Positions 26,694-35,821 of a stretch of 64,000 bases of DNA are shown in pieces. The stretch's first letter is position 1. Every line of letters starts with the position of its first letter. The position numbers and the translations under genes are program-made. Below the pieces are notes generated by a model. It searched no databases. It was not told the DNA's origin and saw only the letters and a list, made by a program, of their open reading frames with translations. Source of the stretch: Ktedonobacter racemifer DSM 44963 (lineage in GTDB: Bacteria > Chloroflexota > Ktedonobacteria > Ktedonobacterales > Ktedonobacteraceae); the NCBI RefSeq assembly GCF_000178855.1, contig NZ_ADVG01000002.1:1612001-1676000 (forward strand), in the 5' to 3' direction.

Positions 26694-26988
26694 TTTTGCA
26701 CTAGCACGGTCCTTCAAGGCTGGTTAGGCCATGCGACACTTGAGATGATTAATACCTATGTGCGATTGGCAGAGCAGGATAACAGGGATCTGTATGTTCG
26801 CTATTCTCCTGTGGATGCGTTGAAAATGCATCTTGGGGCAAAAGGCAAACGCGAGCAGCTAAGGGAATGGCGTACGTCTCGAAAAAGAACGTAGGGCGAT
26901 TTAAATTAGCACAATGTTCATAATTGAGCTTGGTTAGGCACTGATTGCATTAGTGCTCTGGCCTTCTTTTTTTGATTCCATTGGCTTG

Positions 26989-27049
26989 TTTGCGTCAATT
27001 AAAGCAGGGAAGCAGGCTAAATTTTTACGGTATTTTAATGAGCTTTTAT
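26989..27049. repeat. 61-bp direct repeat, copy 2
   Basis: Identical to 8706-8766. It lies 99 bases upstream of the second NB-ARC gene, within sequence that stays open in frame with that gene but has no ribosome binding site. Confidence 0.8.
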
Positions 27050-27147
27050 GTTATTATAGGTATTATGAAGTAGGCTCTTCTCGTACATTACAGGCAAAGG
27101 CTGACTGCCCGGCTCCTTCGCGGCACCTGGAGGAGGTTTCCCTCGCT

Positions 27148-29532
27148 ATGCAACACAACACATCGAAAGCACAGATGCACTCGCCACAAGCGTCCTCGCG
27201 GCTGCACCGTCTATCCTCCGTGCCCACACGCCCTCTTCCTATTTTTGATCCCGCGATCCCGCGCCAGCCAGGTTCTCCCTTGATTGGGCGCGCCAATGAT
27301 CTGGAGCTGCTTAAGCAGCATCTATGGGAGGATGGCAATGCCTCGCTTACCACGCTCAATGGGTTGCCTGGCATCGGAAAGACAACGCTGGCCATCACCC
27401 TGGCCTATGACGAAGAGGTGCTTGAATCTTTCGCGGATGGCATACTCTGGGCAGGTCTGGGTCCAAGCGCCAATATTCCTAGCATCTTGAGCCATTGGGG
27501 CCGCCTGCTTGGTCTCTCCCTGACAGAACAGAGTGCAGACTATACCTCCTGGACTCGGGCACTGCATGCCGCCATCGGCTCGCGCCGCCTGCTGATCATT
27601 ATCGACGACGCCTGGACGCTTGAAGATGTGCTTCCTTTCAAGATTGGAGGACCACATTGCGCGCACCTGGTGACCACGCGCTTCCCCGCCATCGCCGCGC
27701 ATTTCGCGGTCAATGGACCATTGACGCTCCCCGAGTTGAATAAAGAGGAGAGTATGCGCCTCCTGCGTCATCTCGCACCAACCGTTTTTCGTCATGATTC
27801 TCATAAAGAGAGTGACCTTGTCCAGGCTGTGGGCGGTCTCCCCCTGGCCCTGACCCTCATGGGCAACTACCTGCGCAAGCAGGCCAGCCATGGCGATACT
27901 CAGCATATTCAGAACGCTATTCAGAGCCTGAGCAATACCAGACAACGCCTGGAATTAAGTGAGGCGTACGACGCTAATTTAGAGCCGGAGCCGGGCGCGC
28001 CGAAACTGCGCTCGCTTCAGTCGGTAATCGCTATTACGGATCGGCAGCTCTCCTCAACGGCTCGTGCCGCGCTCTGTGCGCTCTCTATTCTGCCACCCAA
28101 GCCACATAGCTTCTCTGAAGAGACCGCGCTCACTGTCGCTGACTGCGATCCCGCTACGCTTGATGTGCTTATTGATGCAGGTCTCCTGGAGTGTAGCATG
28201 AGTGAGCGCTATACACTACATCAGACCATCTCCGACTACGCGCGTGCTCACTTAGAGGAGTCTGCGCCCTACGCTCGCTTCATCGCTTATATCCTGGATT
28301 ATGTCGAGCAGCATGAGAAAGACTACGAGCTACTTGAGGGTGAGAGCGCGGTTATCCTGGGTGCACTCGACGCCGCCTATGAACACCAGTACTGGGCTGA
28401 GTTGGTCAAAGGCGTCTGTGCCTTCGCCCCTTTCCTGCTCATGCGTGGCTCATATGCTCTTGCCCATACTCATCTCCAGCGCGCTTACCAGGCCGCGAAT
28501 ATTCTTCAGGATCGTGACGGTATCCTCAATACGCTGCTCCAGATCGGCGAGATTGCCTATCGCCTTGGCGAATATACTCTCGCGCACTCGACCTATCAAC
28601 AGGGCATAGAACTGGCGCGGAGCTGGAATAACCGTCGCTATCTCTGCGCGCACCTCACGGGCCAGGGCTGGCTCGTCTGGAAGCGCAGCGATTATAGCAG
28701 CGCCGAGTCCTATCTGCGCGAGGGTCTTACTATCGCCCAGCAGGATAACTATCCCGAGTATCTTATCGAACAGCTCCGCGTGCTCGGCTCCATCATAGCC
28801 AGTGGTGGCGACTATAACCGCTCCGAGGTATATCTACAGGAGGCGCTTAGTCTCGCCCGTACGCAGGGGGACCGCGAAAAGGTCAGTCGCCTCTATCTCA
28901 GCATTGGCGTGACGTATGCCGAACAGGGACAGAATGAGAAGGCCGAACACTTCCTCAACGAAGGTCTTAGCCTGGCACGCCAGATTGTCCACTGTGAACT
29001 CACTATCATCTTCTTGCTCAATCTCGGAACCCTGGCCTATGAGCAAGAACATTATGAACTGGCCGAGACGCACCTCCAGGAAGGGCTGGGCCTGGCACAA
29101 CACTTTCACCTACGCGAATGGATTGGCATCCTTCTCATTAATATTGGTGAAATGAAGATCAAGCAGGGAACGTACACTCAGGCAGAAGATTTTCTTGTAC
29201 GGGGCCTTAAAGTCGCGAAAGAAATTGGCTCGCCGCGCATTATCGCCTCAGCACATAACCTCTATGGCGAACTCTACCTGCATCTCGACCAGGTCGAGCA
29301 AGCCTCGGCAGCCTATCAGCACATGCTCACGACCCTCCCCGAGGGAGACCACGAGATGTATATCCTGGGACAGTATGGCCTGGCACGCGTAGCCGCCGCG
29401 CGGGGCGATATTACCGAAGCGCGCCGCCTCGGCGACATCTGCCTTGCAAGCCTCGTCATGAGTGGGCACCGCAAAGAGGCCGAGGTCCGTACCTGGCTTG
29501 CCTCCCTCTCCATGCCCTCCAATCCCCTCTAA
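27148..29532 (+). CDS. NB-ARC / TPR protein without the N-terminal HTH
   Basis: A 794-residue paralogue of the protein at 457-3060. Walker A is GLPGIGKTT near residue 72, Walker B LLIIIDDAW near 150, followed by LVTTRFPAIA and GLPLAL near 230. TPR units such as YSSAESYLREGLTIAQQDNY cover about 430-790. The XRE helix-turn-helix of the paralogue is missing; the protein starts at MQHNTSKAQMHS. GGAGGAGGT lies ten bases upstream of ATG 27148. A 50-base stretch around GLPLALTLMGNYLRK is identical in the two genes. The lost N-terminus may have been removed by the rearrangements that left the 61-bp repeat and integrase pieces just upstream. Confidence 0.87.
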   Translation: MQHNTSKAQMHSPQASSRLHRLSSVPTRPLPIFDPAIPRQPGSPLIGRANDLELLKQHLWEDGNASLTTLNGLPGIGKTTLAITLAYDEEVLESFADGILWAGLGPSANIPSILSHWGRLLGLSLTEQSADYTSWTRALHAAIGSRRLLIIIDDAWTLEDVLPFKIGGPHCAHLVTTRFPAIAAHFAVNGPLTLPELNKEESMRLLRHLAPTVFRHDSHKESDLVQAVGGLPLALTLMGNYLRKQASHGDTQHIQNAIQSLSNTRQRLELSEAYDANLEPEPGAPKLRSLQSVIAITDRQLSSTARAALCALSILPPKPHSFSEETALTVADCDPATLDVLIDAGLLECSMSERYTLHQTISDYARAHLEESAPYARFIAYILDYVEQHEKDYELLEGESAVILGALDAAYEHQYWAELVKGVCAFAPFLLMRGSYALAHTHLQRAYQAANILQDRDGILNTLLQIGEIAYRLGEYTLAHSTYQQGIELARSWNNRRYLCAHLTGQGWLVWKRSDYSSAESYLREGLTIAQQDNYPEYLIEQLRVLGSIIASGGDYNRSEVYLQEALSLARTQGDREKVSRLYLSIGVTYAEQGQNEKAEHFLNEGLSLARQIVHCELTIIFLLNLGTLAYEQEHYELAETHLQEGLGLAQHFHLREWIGILLINIGEMKIKQGTYTQAEDFLVRGLKVAKEIGSPRIIASAHNLYGELYLHLDQVEQASAAYQHMLTTLPEGDHEMYILGQYGLARVAAARGDITEARRLGDICLASLVMSGHRKEAEVRTWLASLSMPSNPL

Positions 29533-29537
29533 ACAAA

Positions 29538-29636
29538 TGTAGGGTCCATGCTGGCATGGGCTCCAAGACCCACAGGCCGATACCCCTGCAAAGGGAGGTC
29601 GCTTCGCTCGCAGTCCATGCCAGCATGGACCCTACA
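29538..29636. repeat. 22-bp inverted repeat downstream of NB-ARC gene 2
   Basis: Arms 29538-29559 and 29615-29636 are exact complements around a 55-base spacer, and each holds GGGTCCATGCTGGCATGG or its complement. It may stop transcription from both sides or be a small mobile palindrome. Confidence 0.65.
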
Positions 29637-29673
29637 AGAGGTTGGGTAATTCAATTGTAGGACGCTACGCAAG

Positions 29674-29868
29674 CTAGTGATGGCAGCGGAGACTCAAACA
29701 ATTAATGACGCCAGGAGATGGTGCGGGCACCGGCGTTTCAAAATATTGTAATGGACGCCCCGTATAGGGGAGCGAGCTGGCCGCGGCAAACATAAGTAAA
29801 ATACCTACAGCCAGCAACAAAAATGTCATGCTTACAACGAGCATGCCAGAGCGAGATGAATACTTCAT
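29674..29868 (-). CDS. Small single-pass membrane peptide
   Basis: A 64-residue protein starting MKYSSRSGM, with one hydrophobic segment at about 9-30 (LVVSMTFLLLAVGILLMFAA) and a Pro-rich, Cys-containing tail. GAGAAG lies just upstream of ATG 29868; the longer frame above it has no ribosome binding site. Its position behind an NB-ARC gene and its design match the peptide at 3189-3371, although the sequences differ. The function is unknown. Confidence 0.45.
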   Translation of the reverse strand: MKYSSRSGMLVVSMTFLLLAVGILLMFAAASSLPYTGRPLQYFETPVPAPSPGVINCLSLRCHH

Positions 29869-30098
29869 TGGTCTTCTCACTACTTTCTCAAGCAGGCATA
29901 CACACAGCAAATAAAATAGAAAAGATAATACCCTATTGATTAAACGCGCAGACATCCACTTTGTCCACATCCTCTGTTCATTTAGTTGCCCCTTACTCTA
30001 GAAAAGATCTCTACAGCCTAAGCGGAGGTATGGTATAATAACTTCTAGAATAGGCGTTCTTGCTTTCGTCAACCACGCAATGCAAACCGAGAGGTGCT

Positions 30099-32642
30099 AT
30101 GGCCACAGGAGAAACAGCGTCGTCCACAAACCCAGAAACCCGGCAATCTACAGTAGTCGCCCGATCTCCTATGCAGGATCAGCATGCAACTGATAATAGC
30201 TATCTCTTTGGTTGGGACCCCATGCCGGGCATTGTCTCTGTCTGGGCGCATCGGGATGGGCGCGCGCTCATCTGGCAGCGCGTGCGAGAGCAGGAGAGTG
30301 AACAAGTTGTTTGTCTTCCTGACCGCTTCCGCCCCTGGCTCTTTGCCACAACCCTTGAGGACCTGGCCCACCTGGGTTCAAACCTGCTTCCACACGAAAG
30401 TGTTCCCAGGACGCAGCATGCTATCTGGTTCCGTGAGCTTGATGGCCCACCTGGCTCTTACCGCTATCTCCTCTCGTCCACGGATGGGCGTTTGCTAGAA
30501 CGTGAGATTCTCTTTGGCGCATCCCATCGCCTCAAATACCAGGTCAAGAGTCTTACCGAAACCGACCTGGAGCATACCTATTACCGGGTAGGAGCCGTCG
30601 AGCAATACCTTATGAGCACAGGGCGCACCTATTTCCATGGCATGAACTACGAGAACCTACACCGCCTGCAATTCGACCTGGAGACGACCTCGCTCGATCC
30701 ACGCCAGGGACGCATCTTTCTCGTCTCCATTCGTGATAGCCGTGGCTTCACTAAGATCCTGGAGGCGCCGCAAGTCGGTGACGAGCCCCAGTTAATTCAG
30801 GAACTTTGCCAGATTATACGTGAGCGCGACCCCGACGTGATTGAAAATCATAACCTCTTTGGCTTCGATCTCTCGTTTCTCAGCCGCCGCGCACTCGTGC
30901 ATGAGATTCCCCTGGCTATAGGACGCATGGGACCAGCAGGCTACTATGCTATACTTGAGAGCCGCGAAGAGACGCTGGCCGTGGGTCCCGAGGCCCGCCA
31001 CCGCACGCGCTACACCGTGGCTGGACGCGAGTTGATTGATACGCTTGATGCTGTACGCCGCCATGACTTCGTCGTACGCGACATTCCCAGTTATAGCCTG
31101 AAAGAGGTCGCGCGCTACTTTGGCATTGCCTCGCCCCAGCGTGTGTATATCGAGGGAAGCGCGATCTATGATACCTATCGCCAGCAGCCAGAGAAGGTGC
31201 GTCGCTACGCCCTCGACGATGTCGATGAAGTGGATGGACTCTCGCGTCAACTTCTGGGCGCCCCCTTCGCCCTGGCAGCCATGGCCCCTCGCCGCTATGA
31301 ACGGCTCGCCTCGGCAGGTCCCGCCATGGGCATCCTCGAACCCATTCTCATGCGCGCCTACCTGCGCGCCGGAACCGCGCTCCCCTGCCAGGCCGATTAT
31401 GCCACGAACAACGCCGGTGTCGAGCCACACGCGGGTGGGGCCGTTCACCTCTTCGCCAGCGGAGTCGCCGAACACATCGTCAAGGCCGATGTTGCCTCGC
31501 TTTATCCCTCGCTCATGCGTACATTTCAGATTGGCCCCGCCTGCGATCGCCTGGGAGCCTTGCTCAAAATCCTGGCACGCCTCACAGACCTGCGCCTGGC
31601 CCACAAGGAGGCCGCACGCCTCGCCGACCCCACCTCTATTGAGGGGAACCACCATAACGCCACGCAGGCCGCAATGAAGATTCTGATCAACGCCGCCTAT
31701 GGCTATATGGGGGCAGGACAGATGGCGCTCTTCGCCGATCCACAGGCTGCCAACGAGGTCACCAGCCGTGGGCGCGCAATCCTCTCACAGGTGCTGCGCG
31801 CATTGGAGACACGCGGACTCCTACCCATCGAAGCCGATACCGATGGCGTCTATTTCGCGGTCCCTCAGACATGGACGGACGACAAAGAACGCGCCCTCGT
31901 GGCTGAAATCGGGGCCGAGCTACCCGCAGGCATCCGCCTGGAATATGAGGGGCGCTACCGTGCCATGCTCAGCCACGAGGTCAAAAACTATGCCCTCCTG
32001 ACCTATGATGGCAAGCTCATCGTGCGTGGCGTAGCGCTGCGTTCGAGCCGCTCAGAACCCTTTGGTGAGCGCTTCCTACGTAAGGCCCTGAGCTGTACGC
32101 TTATGGGCGATATTCCTGGAGTGCGCCAGGCCTTCCTTGAAACCGTCAATGCCCTGCGCAATCGCCAGTTCTCCGCCGTTGATGTGGCGACCCGCGTGCG
32201 CCTGAGCAAGAGTCCCGCGACCTATCGAACATCCCGCAATTCACATCAGGAGCCGGCTTACGAAGCACTCTTAAATGCTGGCCGCAACGAGTGGCTACCA
32301 GGAGAGCGTGTGCGCTTCTATAAGGGGCGAGGGCAGCGACGCTACATCTGGCTTCCAGAGGAGGCAGCCGAGGAGAATACCACGCCGCAACACTGGCGAC
32401 AACACCAGGCCTCGGAGAAGCAGTCCTCCCCCAAACAACAGGTGCGCCAGGATTACGATGTAGAGCATTATGTGCAGATGCTGGTCACCTCTTACGCCGC
32501 GCGCCTGCGTAAAGCCTTCGCGCCCGAAGATTTTGAGCAGCTTTTCAGCCTCAACCAACCCGGACTCTTCGATCTCTATGAACGCCCAATCGAGGAAATT
32601 CACCCCCGTCTAGAGCGCGAGACGACCAGCATCAATCTCTAA
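30099..32642 (+). CDS. Family B DNA polymerase
   Basis: An 847-residue DNA polymerase with proofreading. Exo motifs: FDLETTSLD (near 193), IENHNLFGFDLSFL (near 248) and YALDDVDE (near 371). Polymerase motifs: A KADVASLYPSLM (near 463), B KILINAAYGYMG (near 527) and C EADTDGVYF (near 578). The catalytic aspartates of A and C (DTD) are present. The enzyme would extend primers in the cytoplasm and edit errors. Replication in this phylum relies on PolIII (PolC/DnaE type), so a B-family enzyme more likely serves repair or came from a virus or archaeon. The start at 30099 is chosen for GAGAGGT just upstream; a TTG at 30060 is less likely. Confidence 0.92.
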   Translation: MATGETASSTNPETRQSTVVARSPMQDQHATDNSYLFGWDPMPGIVSVWAHRDGRALIWQRVREQESEQVVCLPDRFRPWLFATTLEDLAHLGSNLLPHESVPRTQHAIWFRELDGPPGSYRYLLSSTDGRLLEREILFGASHRLKYQVKSLTETDLEHTYYRVGAVEQYLMSTGRTYFHGMNYENLHRLQFDLETTSLDPRQGRIFLVSIRDSRGFTKILEAPQVGDEPQLIQELCQIIRERDPDVIENHNLFGFDLSFLSRRALVHEIPLAIGRMGPAGYYAILESREETLAVGPEARHRTRYTVAGRELIDTLDAVRRHDFVVRDIPSYSLKEVARYFGIASPQRVYIEGSAIYDTYRQQPEKVRRYALDDVDEVDGLSRQLLGAPFALAAMAPRRYERLASAGPAMGILEPILMRAYLRAGTALPCQADYATNNAGVEPHAGGAVHLFASGVAEHIVKADVASLYPSLMRTFQIGPACDRLGALLKILARLTDLRLAHKEAARLADPTSIEGNHHNATQAAMKILINAAYGYMGAGQMALFADPQAANEVTSRGRAILSQVLRALETRGLLPIEADTDGVYFAVPQTWTDDKERALVAEIGAELPAGIRLEYEGRYRAMLSHEVKNYALLTYDGKLIVRGVALRSSRSEPFGERFLRKALSCTLMGDIPGVRQAFLETVNALRNRQFSAVDVATRVRLSKSPATYRTSRNSHQEPAYEALLNAGRNEWLPGERVRFYKGRGQRRYIWLPEEAAEENTTPQHWRQHQASEKQSSPKQQVRQDYDVEHYVQMLVTSYAARLRKAFAPEDFEQLFSLNQPGLFDLYERPIEEIHPRLERETTSINL

Positions 32643-32650
32643 CGGCCCGG

Positions 32651-34186
32651 CTAGCTATCACGCAATAATTCCCACCTGGCTTCGCTGTGCGCGATCATAC
32701 TAATATTGATGGCAACCACCAGGCATACGGCTGTGATTCCACCAACCGAGACGATCCAGATATCACCCCGGATCAGAGGTGACCAGGGATAGGCAAAGGT
32801 GCTCACAATCGTCGCCAGGCAGGTAAGCAGCCCAACGGCGCTAATCAGTAAGAGCACAGGGCGAGGCAAGATTTTCTGCTGCCCTTGTGCGTGCCGCCTC
32901 TTTCCCAGGAAGAGGCTGAAGAGATTTATAAAGTAGAACGCCGTCGCAATGGTCCAGATGATCGTCAGTACCGCCGAAAGTATGGCATAGATACGGGGTA
33001 CCAGCATGGTTGTTGTCCCCAGCTTTACCACATATGGCAAGATCATAAACACAACAACTACTACAAGCACGGCCGCGGCTGTATGGAAACGTATCGCAAT
33101 CACTGGCTGTCGATGCCGATTAAGGTAGACCATCTGCCGGGGAAGAAAGCGGTCCGCACCAGCCACAAAAAGCAAGCGCGCCGAAGCTCCGATATAAAAG
33201 ACAATTGTTGCCAGGCAAGAGAGCAAGGTGATACTTGCGACGACACTTCCAGCCCACGAGCCAAAGACCGCATCCATGACATGAATGCCCGCAAACGACG
33301 GCACCGCCTCCTGCAGGACAGCGCGTCCGAGCACAATCAAAATGGCAAAGGGAACCAGAAAGTAACAGGCAAACACAATGGGAGTTCCACCAAAGAGGTG
33401 GGCCAGCACCATACGTCGCTTTTCCCTCCCGGCTTCGCTCCTCAATTCACCCGCCATATTCAAAGGTCCACTCGCACCGATAAAGCTCAGAGTGACCACA
33501 CTAAAGAGCGAGAAGTTATCGGGGGTAATACGCCAGGAGGCTCCATCCACCAGGTCTTTCTGCAAAGGGTGCCCACTCCATATCCATAAAGCGGCCGCAA
33601 TGACAATACCCAGCACCGCCAGCAAGAGAGCCAGGGCCGAAATATTGATCATATTGAGGGCGATACGCAAACGCCTGGTACATAAGAAGGAACCTACCAG
33701 CAGCAAGCCAATCATCACACATCCCTGCTGCCAGGGCTCTGTAAGCCAGTTCTTATTTAAGCCTGCCAGGATGGTGACAAAGGCATTGGCGGCTGTCACT
33801 GGAGCCAGTACACCACTGAGCCAGTAGCATAGTCCGACAAAGAAACTCCAGAAGCGGCCTAAAGCATGATATGTCCAGTTATAGAGGGAACCTTCATGGG
33901 GATAGGCTATGCCTAGCTGCGCGGTCGCAAGCACGCAAGGAAGAAAAAACGTCACGGCGCCCAGTACAGTATAGGTCAATGCCACTACGCCACCCGAGGC
34001 CTGTAAAACCGCGTTTGTAATGAGAAACATGGCCACAATATAGCATGCCAACAGATCCCGCCCACCAACGACAGAGGGCATAATTTTGGATACATATTGC
34101 TCGGAAGGCAACGCTCCCTGGCCTCTCGCCTCTACCTCGTGCTCTGCTCTCCCTTGAACCACTTCAACATTTTTCGAGGCCTGCAT
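32651..34186 (-). CDS. APC-superfamily amino acid permease
   Basis: A 511-residue integral membrane protein with about 12-14 hydrophobic segments. It starts with a soluble tail of about 40 residues. The first helix (LLACYIVAMFLITNAVLQASG) and LGIAYPHEGSLYNWTYHALG fit the amino acid-polyamine-organocation fold. LSFIGASGPLNMAGELRSEA, near 235, matches the family's conserved helix-6 region. It probably imports an amino acid or related amine; specificity cannot be read. It is convergent with the polymerase gene, with eight bases between the stops. ATG 34186 and GTG 34189 are both possible starts. Confidence 0.86.
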   Translation of the reverse strand: MQASKNVEVVQGRAEHEVEARGQGALPSEQYVSKIMPSVVGGRDLLACYIVAMFLITNAVLQASGGVVALTYTVLGAVTFFLPCVLATAQLGIAYPHEGSLYNWTYHALGRFWSFFVGLCYWLSGVLAPVTAANAFVTILAGLNKNWLTEPWQQGCVMIGLLLVGSFLCTRRLRIALNMINISALALLLAVLGIVIAAALWIWSGHPLQKDLVDGASWRITPDNFSLFSVVTLSFIGASGPLNMAGELRSEAGREKRRMVLAHLFGGTPIVFACYFLVPFAILIVLGRAVLQEAVPSFAGIHVMDAVFGSWAGSVVASITLLSCLATIVFYIGASARLLFVAGADRFLPRQMVYLNRHRQPVIAIRFHTAAAVLVVVVVFMILPYVVKLGTTTMLVPRIYAILSAVLTIIWTIATAFYFINLFSLFLGKRRHAQGQQKILPRPVLLLISAVGLLTCLATIVSTFAYPWSPLIRGDIWIVSVGGITAVCLVVAINISMIAHSEARWELLRDS

Positions 34187-34394
34187 CACTTCTACTCAAC
34201 CTCAACTTCCATGGCTTATTAACCACCCATCGTTTCTACATGCTGGCTTTTTTTCTCGTATATTTCAATGTATACAATGTTGCGCCTCGTATTACAATCT
34301 TTTAAGCACTATAAATTACTATTATCCTATTCTAGATGCACTAATTTACACAAGCAACAAGGGAGTAGATTACTAGAAATATTCTGAGTGAAAG

Positions 34395-34450
34395 AAAAAA
34401 GAGGGCGAGTGGGCCAGGTTGTGTGACCTGGCCCACTCGCCCTCTTTTTT
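34395..34450. terminator. Bidirectional terminator
   Basis: A perfect 25-bp stem (34395-34419 with 34426-34450) has a six-base loop, with A- and T-runs at its ends. It mainly serves the minus-strand phytase-like pseudogene that ends at 34510. The rest of 34187-34509 shows no gene and probably contains the permease promoter. Confidence 0.88.
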
Positions 34451-34707
34451 TGTGAAGTGGGAACCACTGTGATAGGCTGCGAGTGATCTCCTCAGATAAA
34501 GTCTATAAGTTACTTTTGGTCAGAAAAGGTGCTTTTAGGAAGCTGAAACGTCCAGATCTGGGTTGGATCTGTCCCTCCGATATCGAAATCGTTATCGTTG
34601 ACAACTGAAAGCTTGTCTCCAACCACAGCCAGGCCTTCGACTTTCTCAAATGGATAGCCAAACTTCAGGAGGTCAAGAATGACGTTTTCGCTCGGGAAGA
34701 CAATTCC

Positions 34708-35821
34708 GGTAGTGACTCCTCTAAGAGGTGATAGGGAGTCGAGTAGTCAACAAGTCTTGGAAGGACCAGAGATGATCAGTCACGCCCAGAGCCATTGCTG
34801 GAGATCGATGGTGATAGCGATGAACGCCATCGACAATCTGAAGCGGCAGGCGTAGAGCGTAATGAGCCCGATGGAAATTGTGATCGAAGATCTGCAAGCC
34901 GACCAGCGCATCCCAGGTCGCGTCTCGTTTGGCAAAAGCATGCGTCTTGCGGGTCAGCGCATTCAACCGATCACGCAACGCTCCATGAAGTCGCTCCACG
35001 TGCACGGTCCCGGCGGGTCCCTGGCTTGCTCCCATCGCCATGCGGATTGCTACTGACAGGAGGCGTCCATGCTCATCACGGTGTTTGACTGTTTGCGTCA
35101 ACGACACGGTGTCAGGCACCACCAACTTGCGCCGTCCGGTTTTGCCCTGACGCGACTGGGGTTGGCGATAGGCACGATGGAGAATGGCCGCATAGCCATG
35201 CCAGCCATCACTAAACCAGCAGAGCGGGCGGCGATGGGTTCGCAGGACCGTCCTGCTGACGGCCCGCGTCATCAGGTTCTCGCCCAGCGGTCCGGTGGCA
35301 CTGGCAACCACGAAGCGGCTCTCCCGATCTTGGACGAGGCAAGCCCAGCGTGCTCCTTCGTCGGACGCCCCTTCAGTCCCCTTTTTTTCTGGACAAACGA
35401 CCAGAACTCATCGATTTCCACCTGGCTCACGTGCAGATCGCAAGCCATCACCTGCGTCAGGGCCTCGGCATGCTCTGCTGCTCGCTTGAGCCAGACACTG
35501 ATCGTTTCGTATTTGTGCCCGGTGATCTCCTCGGCAGCCCGCAAGCTGCCGCGCCGCATCACCACCAAGAGCGCTTGCGCTACCTCGGGGGCAGGCGTCT
35601 TCAACCCATACATCGGCGTGCCTTGCGTTGCTCCAAAGTACGTCTTACAGGTGCGGCACAGATACCGTTGCCGTCCCCGGTGGCTGCCATTGCGCACAAC
35701 GCGCGGCCCTGAGCATGCGGGATTGGGACACGTTGGCAGACTGCTCTGCTCCTCTGCTTCTCGCTTGTTCATCGTTCACCTCCTCCTCTCTATTCTATCA
35801 CCCCCTTCCGGAGTCACTACC
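34708..35821 (-). mobile_element. IS1-family insertion sequence, 1114 bp
   Basis: The tips are exact 12-bp inverted repeats, GGTAGTGACTCC at 34708-34719 and its complement at 35810-35821, which resemble the ends of IS1. It carries a two-frame transposase on the minus strand. I find no matching target duplication in the flanks, and the host gene lacks its middle. This suggests a deletion next to the element after insertion. Confidence 0.85.
34721..35772 (-). CDS. IS1-family transposase, two frames joined at an A7 run
   Basis: The first frame (ATG 35772 to 35272) has a zinc-finger start, CPNPACSGPRVVRNGSHRG then RYLCRTCKTYFG, a helix-turn-helix region and the first catalytic Asp in VEIDEFWSFVQKK. 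A -1 slip at the A7 run (35382-35388) leads to QKKKGTEGASDEGARWACLV, then QDRESRFVVASATGPLGENL, and the remaining catalytic half to 34721, with WFSDGWHGY and GTVHVERLHGALRDRLNAL. Programmed -1 frameshifting at an A-run is the known way IS1 makes its transposase. All parts appear present. Confidence 0.85.

Larger units (their letters stand above)
24753..26701 (+). mobile_element. IS630-type insertion sequence with a passenger gene, 1949 bp
   Basis: The element lies between TA duplications at 24751-24752 and 26702-26703. The tips begin GTGCAAA on both strands and then share CACG. It contains a zinc-ribbon passenger gene and an intact transposase. A 31-bp direct repeat (24831-24861 and 25542-25572, 29 matches) duplicates the transposase start region and encloses the passenger, showing how extra DNA was gained. 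Removing the whole unit restores the integrase frame. Confidence 0.88.
22822..26894 (+). pseudogene. Tyrosine recombinase (integrase) split by two insertion sequences
   Basis: Three plus-strand pieces, 22822-23352, 24545-24752 and 26702-26894, join in frame once the two insertions and one TA copy of each are removed. The joins read RQHL-DTYIRYWRGG and NGVP-STVLQGWLGHAT. The rebuilt protein has the full catalytic set: GIRISEACGL (Arg), RGKGSKERKVP (Lys), HTCRH (His-x-x-Arg), WLGHATLEMI (His) and NTYVRL (Tyr). The N-terminus is probably cut short, because it starts directly at the junction with the acetyltransferase fragment. It was likely the integrase of a genomic island, now inactive. Confidence 0.85.

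Noticed and set aside
26953..27147. Upstream extension of the second NB-ARC protein
   Set aside because: The frame is open but passes through a 61-bp dispersed repeat and lacks a ribosome binding site; GGAGGAGGT supports 27148.
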